Source of the DNA: Branchiostoma floridae
Lineage: Eukaryota; Chordata; Leptocardii; Amphioxiformes; Branchiostomatidae
Assembly: GCF_000003815.2 (NCBI RefSeq)
Contig: NC_049981.1
Span: forward strand, 32,851,628 to 32,915,627
Reading direction: 5' to 3'
DNA length: 64,000 bases
The notes beneath the pieces are model-generated. The model saw only the letters and a program-made list of their open reading frames with translations, did no database searches and was not told the DNA's origin. The position numbers and the translations under genes were made by a program. Below, piece after piece: positions 10,224 through 21,700 of the stretch (positions are counted from its first letter, which is position 1; every line of letters begins with the position of its first letter).

Positions 10224-12212
10224 AGTCAGTGGGACTTTTGTGATGTGCTCCCATTCCCATATGCATATTGCAGTTGTTACGGCACTGCAGGAGAACTTCC
10301 GTGTTTGATATCTTAACTTCTGGACATGCTATATGGCTATCCTTTTCAAGTAGTGTATTTGGTATATCTTATAAGTAATTGGTGAAGTGTTGATCCCCTA
10401 GTGGCTTCTTTTGGAACTACAGGGGCCAATTTAGTGTTGATAGCTTACATTATATATGTTATATCAGAAAAATGTGACTTGCTCAATATTACTGTCCCAT
10501 TGAGGTAGCCAGAGAAATATGGATTTCTTTTGTCAGGAATAGCCTTCTTGACACAGTACAAACTGACAATGTTGCAGCACAAAAATTAACATTCCTGTGC
10601 AAGTGGGTCAAGGTATGTATATTTTGTATACTGAAACATAGAGGGTTTGTCTTGTAAATATGTTTCTTGTACATTGCAACATACAGTATTACAGGTGTAA
10701 CATCTTACTTGAGCTTTCCGTACAGTATATAGATTTTGATACAAATACAGTTGAAAGCAACCAATTCATATTGTACTGTTGAACAACCGTTAAACATATA
10801 CTGTGTTACCGTCAATCACAATATTTACATAAAATCTCAAGAATATGAAGCAACAGAGAAAACTGTACTGAATGATTGCAACCCCTACATGTCATAGTGT
10901 GGCATAGCTTTAAATATACTACTGTGTTGTACCAATAAACGACGAACATGAGATGTAAAAGCCTCTGTAAATACAACATGTCTATCTTAACTAGAACCAC
11001 TGATACACATACACTTGTCAGTCTCCAACTGTTGTTGGGGATAAGTGTATGGAAACAACCTACATTGAAAAGTGCACTTGATTGTATTACGACAATAAAT
11101 AATTGAAGTCATTCTGTGAAATTGTCTTCATTTTATTATTTATTTGTCAAAAAACAGAACTTGTTACACAACACCGCTTAAAGTCTTCACACCACCCAAA
11201 GTAGAAAGAAGGTTGAAAACAATGTGCATAGTTTTGCGTATATTGTTCAAGAAAACAAGGGGTACTTGTATGTTTGTGTATATATCAAAATATGTACACA
11301 CGTGTCGAGTTCAAAATATAAGAATTGTTCAGTAGATGTGAATGTGCGCCTGTATTCACTGGTGGCACACCCACTGCAAATTTGTGGAATCTCTGCTCTA
11401 TCCATATATTCCATAATTAAAATCTGCATACATAAACATTGGTATATCCATACATTAGTCACTATATAGATACTATGGGATCTCTGAGTTAGAACTAGTG
11501 GCATCTGTACAGCTGTCTTCTGGCTGTGTGGACGTGGACATCTCAACAAGGGGATATCATTTACGTGTTGTTCTCCTATATGGGCCCGGGTTGAAAAGAG
11601 CACAAAAATACGGAAGACCGTGTTGTCTATGGCTAAGCTGTCACAAAACCGGCCAGACATAACCTAAAATGTGCAACATGTAACTGAAAATCACAAAAAA
11701 ATAGTAATTTATTAAAGCTACGTGCCAGGGAGACATCAACGCCGACAGTGAACAACCGTGTAGATATCGTTTACACAACGCAGCCATAGCCCCCCTCCCC
11801 CATTATCTCAAATTTCTCAGCAAAATGTGGGGACCTTAGATTATCACGGCACCCAACGCAAGCTAAGACATCATAGTACATGTTAAACATACTGAAAACC
11901 TAAGGTCCCCACGATTTTTAGTAACCGAGGCGAAGATTCCGTCCGGGAGCGTCATGAAATGAGCAAATATCTTGATGTTTACGTAACGCTGTTCGAAGAT
12001 AAAATGCCCAATTCTAACGTATAAAATACATGTTGCCTCCAAAGGAACACATAAATAGAATATTCATTGCCTCTACGAAGACACTAAAAAACAATAGGCC
12101 CCTAAAAATGCACAGCCACGGAGCAGAAAGCCCTAAAAGTGGGCAAGACTGGAAATCACCTTCAGCTACACATGACACACAACCGGAAGTCAGGGGTCAA
12201 AGGTTAAATTGC
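10224..12212. other. Right part of the 5-kb element without recognisable gene
   Basis: AT-rich sequence. A short inverted pair, GTGGGGACCTTAG and CTAAGGTCCCCAC, occurs near 11827 and 11900. None of the ORFs shows a domain. Confidence 0.4.
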
Positions 12213-12250
12213 ATTCTGGGTAACCCCGGATGCCTCCTCTGATTCAATCT

Positions 12251-14823
12251 GTCAAAAATGTTGTCACTTAGAAAGCAAGCGCATTTGGGTATGTTTAGAG
12301 GCGGAAAATGCATTCTAGACATCAAAACTTCAAGCATTTGTTAATCAAGCGACCATACCCGACGGAAAACGAGTAGATACCGCCTGGGACTTGCCTGGGG
12401 CTCAGTTTGTCCTACATTATGTATTGATAAAAATCATAATCTCTATATCCAAAAATCTACATCTACATCCTCATATTTTGTACATCTTGCATAAATGTGA
12501 TGTTAGTTTGTTCCTTGCACCGCTGAAAAAAAGAAAATCTAAAATCTGCAAATATTATCATGTAGTTTAGGTTTGACTCCTGTCAACAACAGGATCCTAG
12601 GAGCTGCCCTGACTTGTGCACCCTGGGGTCAGGGCGGCCTGTTTTAAACACGCAGTGTACAAAACTGGTCGTGTTTATACAGAAGTCACTAATGCCCAAA
12701 ACATATCTTAGCAAAAGTACACGACGTGAACAAAGACCTCTATGGTTGGGGCGAGTCATTGTCACCATTTCCCTATTCATTCTTATTTGCATGTCTTTGT
12801 AGTCGATTCTTTTTCCAGCACAGAAAAGGTGCCAGTTTCTCTTGAACATCTTCGTTTGCTAACCATGACTGTGGCTACTTGACGAAGATCAGAGACCGCC
12901 AGCACACGCTCGACAGACGACGAGTACAGACCGGAGTTAGGCAAATGGGACCTACTATTTCCGACCAGCATGCTTGACAAAGTCGCTAGGAAGGCGGAAT
13001 ATAGCAACACGTTTGCCTAACTAGACAATAGTTGTAACCAAGTTAGGACCCATTTCTACCAATGTGTTTATATCGTGTGTTTAATGCAGGACATTCTCTC
13101 ACAAGTAACAGATGCTGAACAGATTACAAAACAGGGAAACATCATTTACTGTTGTAAGACACTAGTTCAATGTGACCTCAGGCAGGAGTGACCTGTAAAG
13201 ACATAGAATCCTTACAAAAGAGGTTCGTGTTCTTCATGATGAAGCTAAGCTATTTAAACTCCACAGCATTTATCAGATAGATGTGCAAAAGTTAGGTGCG
13301 ACGGGTCGTTCGGTGTAATATAACCAGCTGCTGCCGCACCGCGTGCCTGCGAAGCTGGTGTGTTACGCCGATCGGCGGTTATACCGGCTATATAGATACA
13401 GATATTATAACCTACCACATTTCTTTTGTTTTTTGTATGTTTTTTGTATGAAGGTCGAAATTGAAATTCTAAAAGAAAAAAAAGGAAAAAGAAGGCAACT
13501 TGGAATCGCTTCATTGAAATACAACAGGTGGTAGTGTATTAGGGATACCAGTCAGATCGGACATTTAGGTTTTTTTTAGAAACTTGCAATTTATTCCAAA
13601 GAAGCAATAGAATCCAACGCCACCAATAATTGTACGATAATTATAGATGTATGGATCATGTACCGACTAACACCAAATGTGTACAAATATTTGGATTAAA
13701 ACATATACCATTAATTATTGTTATATTGAGCCCTAACATACGAACAGAACATACTAAACAAAATGCAAATTCCAGTTGGTAAAAAGAGACAGAAAAATGC
13801 CTACAAATAAAGATCTAGTCAAGTACCGTATAGTTAAGTGCAAATGTAATAGCAGTAACGTTATAGACGTAAAGGCAGCATTTGAAAATGTATAGTGGGT
13901 TTGAGACAATCTCACAGTATATATGGACAGTAAAACTATACTAAGCATAACAGTTTCAAACAGACATATATCCTATTATAGAATAATTCTCACCTTCAAG
14001 TTAAGACACATTATACATTAGAAGAAGATAAGAAAGTAGCATGAAGCTACACATTTTTTTTAATCTAATGGTAAAACTTTGTCGACGTATTTAACTCATA
14101 AAGGCACTATTCCTTTTCTAAAAAAAAATACAGTAAGTTTTATAATCTGCCAAATACAGTGGGAAACTATTGCCACCAGACTATTCAATAAGTACTTGAA
14201 TTTGAATGTAAATATTCCATACTTTCTACAATCGGCATAGAATTGCATCTTTCACATTGTCATTTGAAACCTTTGATACTTGTAGAAACTCTGATGTTTA
14301 GTGATAACTATTAGATTACAGAGAGAAACACACATTACAAGACTCCGCTACTATGACGCCCAATATATGTATTAACTAATAATAACCTCACTATCTTCTG
14401 CCCACTTCCTAAATAGGTAGGAGAATTTTAGCAATAAAGGCTATTCCAGTGCCTTAAAGACTTAATCAAAGGAAAACTACTCGCTTATAAGAATACATAT
14501 AGGCTGGAAATTGTCTTATTCTCAATGATAAGATAACAAGCGTCAGAACACCGTGCTGGAAATGAAGCCTGATTATAGCAATTATCTATGTCAGGTTGTT
14601 CTGTAAACACGCAAAACAGCTGACTCCGCTATATTACCATGGCGGCTTAATCTCTCCCCTTTGTAGATAGCATCACGTTCCTTTGTAACTTTTCTTTAAA
14701 TATTAACATGAAATATCCTAACAATCCATTGCGAAAACAACAAATGCTAGTGAACCGAAACATCAATCTGCTGAAGCACTTTTGTTTAGCCGTTAAATGC
14801 ATGAATATGTATCAAGTTATTAA
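12251..14823 (-). other. Spacer upstream of gene A, distal half
   Basis: Homologous to 25140-28100 and 47260-50690. It contains the second anchor GTTTATACAGAAGTCACT at 12673 and the block GTTAGGCAAATGGGACCTAC followed by TATTTCC, which is the empty site for the MITE at 48073. No gene is seen. Confidence 0.6.
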
Positions 14824-14923
14824 AATCTACTTTTCCTTAAAGGTATTATCACTGTTCATAAAAAGTGATATGCCAGACATGAGTGTAGCAAGATTCCGCA
14901 GAAAATGTTCCAAGTTGCTCTGG

Positions 14924-15221
14924 TTATGGTCTGATTTTCATAGACACAGATTTAAGAGAGTAGTCGTAGCCTTTCCAATGGTTCCACATCACACCTTGCC
15001 AGTCTGAACAGGAGATCCCACAGTTGCCCAGGTAACGCCCGTTGAGGCCGGAGTGGCTGCATCTGTAAAACACCAGTCGCCCTGTCCACGCTGCTGAGAA
15101 CAATGGCTACTCCAGGCATCATTGTCCCTGTCCACGGTGGAGAACCTCTGCCCGTTGTTGGAGTGCGAGCCAGTCAGGGAGTCTCTCGCGTTACCAGAAT
15201 AGCCAGAAACGTGCAGGCGGT
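14924..15221 (-). pseudogene. Frameshifted duplicate of the gene B terminal FReD exon
   Basis: On the minus strand it reads RLHVSGYSGNARDSLTGSHS and continues through DRDNDAW to GQGDW, then a 1-bp deletion (near 15075) shifts the frame. The next frame resumes with [14 protein letters not shown] and ends MKIRP plus stop. The 5' end is cut and no acceptor remains. The downstream 3' UTR-like sequence is duplicated too (14830-14923 against 15290-15391), so one tandem duplication of about 450 bp produced it. Confidence 0.85.
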
Positions 15222-15391
15222 TAAATGAATATATGAATTATGTATATATATATATATATCAAATTATAACAATCACAATTTACTTTTCCTTAAAGGTATT
15301 AACGCTGTTTATAAAAGAAAACTTATATGTAAGCAATTCCAGACATAAATGTGTTGCAAGATTCCACAGAAAATGTTCAAAGCTGCCCTGG

Positions 15392-15716
15392 TTATGGCCT
15401 GATTTTCATAGTCACAGATTTGAGGGAGTAGCCGTAGCCTTTCCAGTGGTACCACACCACACCTTGGTAAGATGAACAGGAGCTGCCGCAATTGCCCAGG
15501 TAGCGGCCGTTGAGGCCGGAGTTGCTGCAGCTCATAAACCACCAGCCGCCCTGTCCGTACTGCTGGGAACAACTGCCGCTGCTCCGGGCATCATTGTCCC
15601 TGTCCACAGTGGAGAACCTCTGCCAGTTGAGGGAGTGCAGGCCAGTCATGGAGTCTCCCGCATTACCAGAATAACCAGCAACATGCAGTCGGTATCCGTC
15701 CGCCTCACCGGACACC
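15392..15716 (-). CDS. Gene B FReD exon 3 (C-terminal)
   Basis: The exon starts at CCATCCAG, completes the Arg codon, then reads [20 protein letters not shown], the calcium-site-like [19 protein letters not shown] and the terminal MKIRP. It gives 325 bp to the TAA at 15392-15394. The last half of an FReD, including the ligand-pocket side, is complete. Confidence 0.94.
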
Positions 15717-18700
15717 CTGGATGGGGACATTAAATTCTGTGATTTTTCTAGAATAAGGCAAACTGACTTGTTAAACTCAGTTCATACCTTTGTACCTTTT
15801 GGTCCCAGTAACCCTAAAATTGATTTTGAAGAGGTGATACTAGGACAAGTAAACCAACCAATAAGCGTATATAATCTGAATAAAAGAATACAAATAATAT
15901 CTATGTATTGAAGAATAATGGTTTACTTTGATCTACCTGAAATGTATTCCTGGTAAAATGAATAAACTGAAACTGAATCCTCTGCATTGAGGTATCCAGA
16001 GATAGCCCCATCAAGGGCAAAGCGCGGAATGGCTGGGAGCTGTGACTACCGCGCTAGACAGAGTGCTTCACTACTGCGGTATAATGTTGGGGAAATGAAT
16101 CTATACCACTAGATTAATCAGAGTATCAGACTTTTCAGAACTAATCTGACTACTTTTTTTACCAGTAGAGTCCCGGATCCTGATTAGAGACAGAGCCTCA
16201 GAGCACGAACTGAACTGAACTACAGGTCGCAGATTCTGTCAGATCGAGACCTCTACCCCATGAGTGTGTATGTATGTGCACAAATGTAGCTATTAATTCC
16301 GTAAATAAAGCACTTACCTGAAAGTTCTATACAAGGCGAAACGTTTGTCCCCTCCCCAATCCTCCATGTCAATTCTTAATTCGTGGTTTTTAAAGTTTGT
16401 CAGGAAGTGGATCATCTCATTCCCAAGCCAAAATTCCCCCTTTTTGTCACCAAAGCCCAGTTTGTACTCCTCCCAGTTCCGGTTGAAGGGAACCGACCCG
16501 TCCTGCCGCCGCTGGATCACGGTCCACCCGCCTCCTGTGTAGAGGTACAATCGACAGGCTTAACACCACGGGCATCGAATCTAATGGTTTGGTCTTATCA
16601 ATTGTACAACAGTACATTTACGCATTTGTAAGGCAAATATGTTGAGTTTCAGAAAACAGAACAATAAACTTCCATCATATGAGTACACAATTATACTAAA
16701 CAGACCCTTGATAAGAAATTTCCACCAAACAGTAAATTTCGAATCACTTGAAAGGTCTAGGGAGGGCGGAGAATTGCCATAGCCAACGTAGAAAAGAAAA
16801 TTTCGTAGACACGGCATGCCGTCATGGTGAGTTTTTTCCGAGGGGTCTGGGGGCGTAGGTTGGGGGGGCATGCTTCATGGGCAACAACTCGTCCTCCTTA
16901 ACATCCCGCCCGGGCTGAAATTCTGCCACTACTCCCTACACTGATGTGCCCTACGTGCCAGAGACTGTCATTCTCGTATAGGACTGTTTAGCCACAGTTG
17001 ACGCTGTAGTTTAGGGGTGATATCAATTAGGATTTTACCATGGTCAATATTGACCGAAGGAGGCCATATATAAATGTGTACAGTACCTGCAGTGTCCATG
17101 TCACAGTAGGTTCCGATCCGGTCAGGGTAGAAAAACATGGTGTACACGCCACTCGCTGTCCGTCCTGAGGCATAGTACTCATCACAGCCTGTAATATCTG
17201 TGAACAATATATGTATAAATATATATATATATAACTTTATCACATTACAAACGACACTGGACTGAGCCTAAAGTCTGCGGAAACAAGTGCAAAGGACCGT
17301 GCAACTTGGAGAGTTCTGACTGATAGGAGCAAGGGGCCAGTCACTGGCCTAAGCGCTTAGCACGACTTGAGATGGGAAAACCTTTGCAAACATATTCAAA
17401 TACAATTCATTCTATGCAACTGGACAAACAAGACGAGATACATCCATGAATATCCATAATTCCTTTGTTCAGTTATTACCCTTGGAAGATGTTGACAAAA
17501 TGACCCTGCAGTTCCAGGGCAAGCTGCTGGGGGGCCAAAGCATAGAGAACTTCTTTTTTACATCACAAACTATCTGTCACCAACAATTTGGAAGCACAGA
17601 CACACACAGATACACACACTCAAAGCAATATCTCCATTTTTATGAAGATAATTACAAAGCCAATAAAGCTTTATAAAAGCAATCTTACCATAACAGGAAA
17701 CACTGGCGTCCTCGTCGTACGCACAGTCGTGATCCCCCCAGCCGTTGTGCGGACAGTCGGCCAGTCTGGACTCGTTCCCGGTACAGGCCACCTGGTCCAT
17801 CCAGATGTGGCCGCCGCCCCGCCCGAAGGAGCGCTGGGAGGACACAGGCCGGGCGTAACGGTAGCCCAGCTGACGGCACACCACCTGCGCGTCCTCGTCT
17901 CCCCATCGGTCGTTACAGACCGTTCCCCACTCCCCGTAGTGAAGCACTTCCACCCTTCCTTCGGCAGAGGTGTTCCCGCCGGTAAGACGTACTGTTGAGA
18001 TAAAGGGTGAACAGAAAATGATTCAAGACGAGCGACAAGTCTTCGTGATAAAGCCGTGTCTGTGAATCTGCAGCTTGTGTGTTACGCTAGCCCATACAGG
18101 TGGCTTGAAAATAGACAAATTGGCCAAATAGACACTGTTATACCAGAGGAGTTAGCGTAAGTCAAAGCTGACTTAGAAGTGTTGCCCGTAATAGAGATAA
18201 TGGCCAATCCTGATTCAATAGACATGTTTTATCTAAATGGTATATAATTACTTATTTATTATCGCATTATGATTTTTTTGTTCAGTTGACAGGAAATATC
18301 TGATCGGATGTGTTCATTATTTATCTGATACAGCATGCCCAATGCACCTATGTACAAAATCCCTTGTTGAAGGGTACTTACCGCAGGCATCCGTTATTAT
18401 TCCGACATCATCGATGGCAATGTCGCCGTAAGCGCCGCTGCCACGAACGGTCTCAAAAACAATCTGTGATGATGTAATAAATCGTCATGGTGATGACATT
18501 TAGGAAATCATGAACATGTGTGGATAACATGAATAATTCCATCTAAGTAAAATGTTAAATATTAAACATTTTGATATTATTTTGCGGAAGTCAGCTATAA
18601 AGCAAAGCAATGACTTTGCACTGTCTAGATCGGGCTTTGGGAGGATTCCTGAGACCAAGTGTTGGGGTGCCCATTCAAACCCCCTTCGTAATTTCAAAAC

Positions 18701-21700
18701 TGCTTGGTTTACGATCACCAAATTCACAGTGAATGATGTACTAGTTTTATCATTACTCGTTTTATATTTTCTGTAATTTTGTTATGGCTTTGACGTAATA
18801 TGACGTAATTATGGTGCCAGAATATCATTTTATTGGCGAACACCGTCTGAATATGGATTTTCCGTTATACTGAAAGTTATTGACTAACAAGGGTGTCTCA
18901 TTGATAACAAAGACTGCCAAGCTCAAGTTGCCGATGTCAATGGCGTTGACGTCTGACGTCAACTTGACGTCAGAAAATAACGTCATATGTCCGCCATCTT
19001 GAATGACAATATTTAATATTCTAAAATACTTTTTTTCAACATATAACCCCATCATCGAATTGAAATGGACAAATAACGCTCATATGAATGTATTTTGTAA
19101 AAAAAAAAGCAAGCTTTTGACGAAACTTTTGACAATAGCCTGAGTACCGTCGCCCAAGATATTGTCCGCCATCTTGTATTTTACCAATGACGTAATCAAG
19201 TTAGTATAGAAAATGATTTTTTAACCATTAATGTAACATACAATTACACAGGATGGTAATGAAAAAGAACATCAAGTCTGGATCAGCAAATTAGCATTAA
19301 AGCTCTACTGAAATTAGTAAATTTGGAAAAAAATATGCCCGTGAGAAACTCGTTGCAACGAAAAATCACGAACTTACAGCGGTATTGCAGAATTGATGGC
19401 AACAAATTATTTTTTAAAAGTTATCAGGCGTCAAAGTTGGCGCGGGGACCTTTAGACACTTCCCCCGTCTAGATAGGGTTAATATTCTAATATTAATAGC
19501 TATTAATTTTGATTTCTAACCTGCACAAATCCTTCTCGTTTCGGCAGTACCAATTGGATGAACTTCCATTGGTCCCCCTGGGAGTCTGACCTGCTGAAAA
19601 TGACCTCCTCAAGGGTGTTGTTCCCGCGCTGTTTTGCGTACACGTTGAGGGTGCCGACTTGTGTGCCGTACATGTGGTAGTTAAAGTTCAGACAGATGTT
19701 GTTCTCCATGTTTAGCGGTGCGCTGATGAGCCGAGCCGTGTCACCAGGGGAAACGCCACTGGCCTCAACGTACATGTACTTCCCTGTGGAGGAATAAAAA
19801 TACATAGTGTCAAGATTTTTCCAAGATTTTTAGTTCTCTGTAAATTTGACCTTTTGTCACAAGAAGAGGGGATCGGACACGTCCCCCTACCGATTTCGTA
19901 ATACACATTAGTTTACATCTTGCTTCATTTTGTATTTTGCGTAGTCTGGTTTTCAGTGAAAAATACGGTAAACTCTCGGGCTATTTTGCATTATGGCGAG
20001 CTCTAGCCGATCTAAAAAAAATCGGCCGACGTTCGCTTGAACTAAAAGGCAGGCTTAAAGGATATCAAAGTCAATCCTCTACAAGACAAAGTTACTGTAC
20101 TCAATAGATGATTGCATGTCCATGTCTGGATATGATGAATTCACTTCACGGTTGCCATTGTACCAAAGACGTATGCTTACATTGGAATATCATTGATATC
20201 CATGCTTTACCTGTACTATTGCGAAACGTGTTGTCGTGAGGCGGCCCAGTGTTACTGGTGGGGGTGTGCTGACTCCCCCAGACCCAGTCCGTGTCGTCGC
20301 TCGTGTCTTGTGTGAAACCGCAGCCCCCGGCTCCGTGCTGGAAATCACAGAGTACCCATGGCTCTGGAAAAAGGAGAGAAGATAAGATATATATATATAC
20401 TCTTGTCCATTTTGCATGTTTACATATAATTATATTCATTTGAAACATCTCATTGGAAACATGGAAGAGCATCTATGTTGGAAATTTAAAAAAAAAGAAA
20501 CGAAAAAAGACAATGATGCGTTATGTACTATGCCGCTGTATCGTTGACGAAATTGTGCCGTTCAATACATATTGTCATGGTATAGTAGACGTAAATCATA
20601 ACAAAGATTTTTCGTTGATAACATTTAATGAAAAGATTGCCACAAGTCGACAAGGAGGCACGAAGCAGGGTCATAAAAATAACTATTCCCTTGCCGGGGC
20701 TAAACGATAAAGAAATGGGCGAAGTACGGCAACGACATTGTGCGATACTTACCGCCGGAGGTCCGGTACCGGTGGAGGCGATGCCTGTGGCAGCCGGTCC
20801 CGCTGCAGGCCTCTCTTGGTGGGTGGAATGAGCCAGGACTGGTGGGGAGGTGACATGAGGTGTCTGAGAAAAGGAATAAATTTAATTAAGTAAAACTAAA
20901 CGAAATCGTTTCGCATGGCCACATTTGTACAACATTATTTGTCCTTTCTGGACGCTTAAGGAACCGAGCATAGACATGTTCGTTTTCAAAGGTGGAAATC
21001 TCAGCCTAACATGGTCATTTAACCCGCAATCCTTGTAATGCTTTGGATCACTTCTACGCAACCTTATATATATATGTTGTTTATTGTAAATAGATGCATA
21101 TACAGCAATAATCGAAAGTCATGTTCTAACGTCAGACAACGGTGGTCATCTGTTGTTCGAAAGCAGCAAAAATAAAACTTTGCGATGCGAAGTTATATTT
21201 TCGTCTCGCTAATAAATACCTGTCCAGCAGCTCCGGGAGATCCTGCCTGATCGGCTGGGCCCTGCGGACCGTTTACTTCATCAGATCCAGGCGGACCGGA
21301 AGGTCCCGTTGGACCGGCTGGGCCGGGAGGTCCTGTCTCACCGGCTGGACCGGGTGGTCCTGTCTCACCGGCTGGACCGGGTGGTCCTGTCTCACCGGCT
21401 GGACCGGGTGGTCCTGTCTCACCGGCTGGACCGGGTGGTCCTGTCTCACCGGCTGGACCCTGCGGACCGTTTAGTCCATCAGATCCAGGTGGGCCGGGTG
21501 GTCCTGCCTGGCCGGGTGGTCCTGTCTGACCGTCTCGTCCAGATTGACCGGGAGGTCCATCAGATCCAGGCGGACCGGGTGGTCCTGTTGGGCCGAGTGG
21601 TCCTGCGGGACCTGCCTGGCCGTCCCGTCCAGAAGGACCGGAAGGTCCGACTGGGCCCTGCAGACCGTTTAGTCCATCAGATCCAGGCGGACCAGGAGGG

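Larger units (their letters stand above)
7213..12241. mobile_element. About 5-kb terminal-inverted-repeat transposon in the A-B spacer
   Basis: The left end TAGAGGAGGCATCCGG matches the reverse complement of the right end CCGGATGCCTCCTCTG, with weaker similarity continuing inwards. The flanks carry ATTCAATCT on both sides (7204-7212 and 12242-12250), an 8- or 9-bp target duplication. Removing the element joins the flanks into sequence that matches the uninterrupted sister spacers near 25100 and 47240. T/C-A-G-A-G ends with an 8-9 bp duplication suggest hAT, but MuDR cannot be excluded. Both subterminal regions carry CCGGAAGT (ETS-type) motifs. Inside are a nested MITE, a hairpin, a tRNA-like stretch, degenerate repeats and a decayed ORF. 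No intact transposase was seen. Confidence 0.75.
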
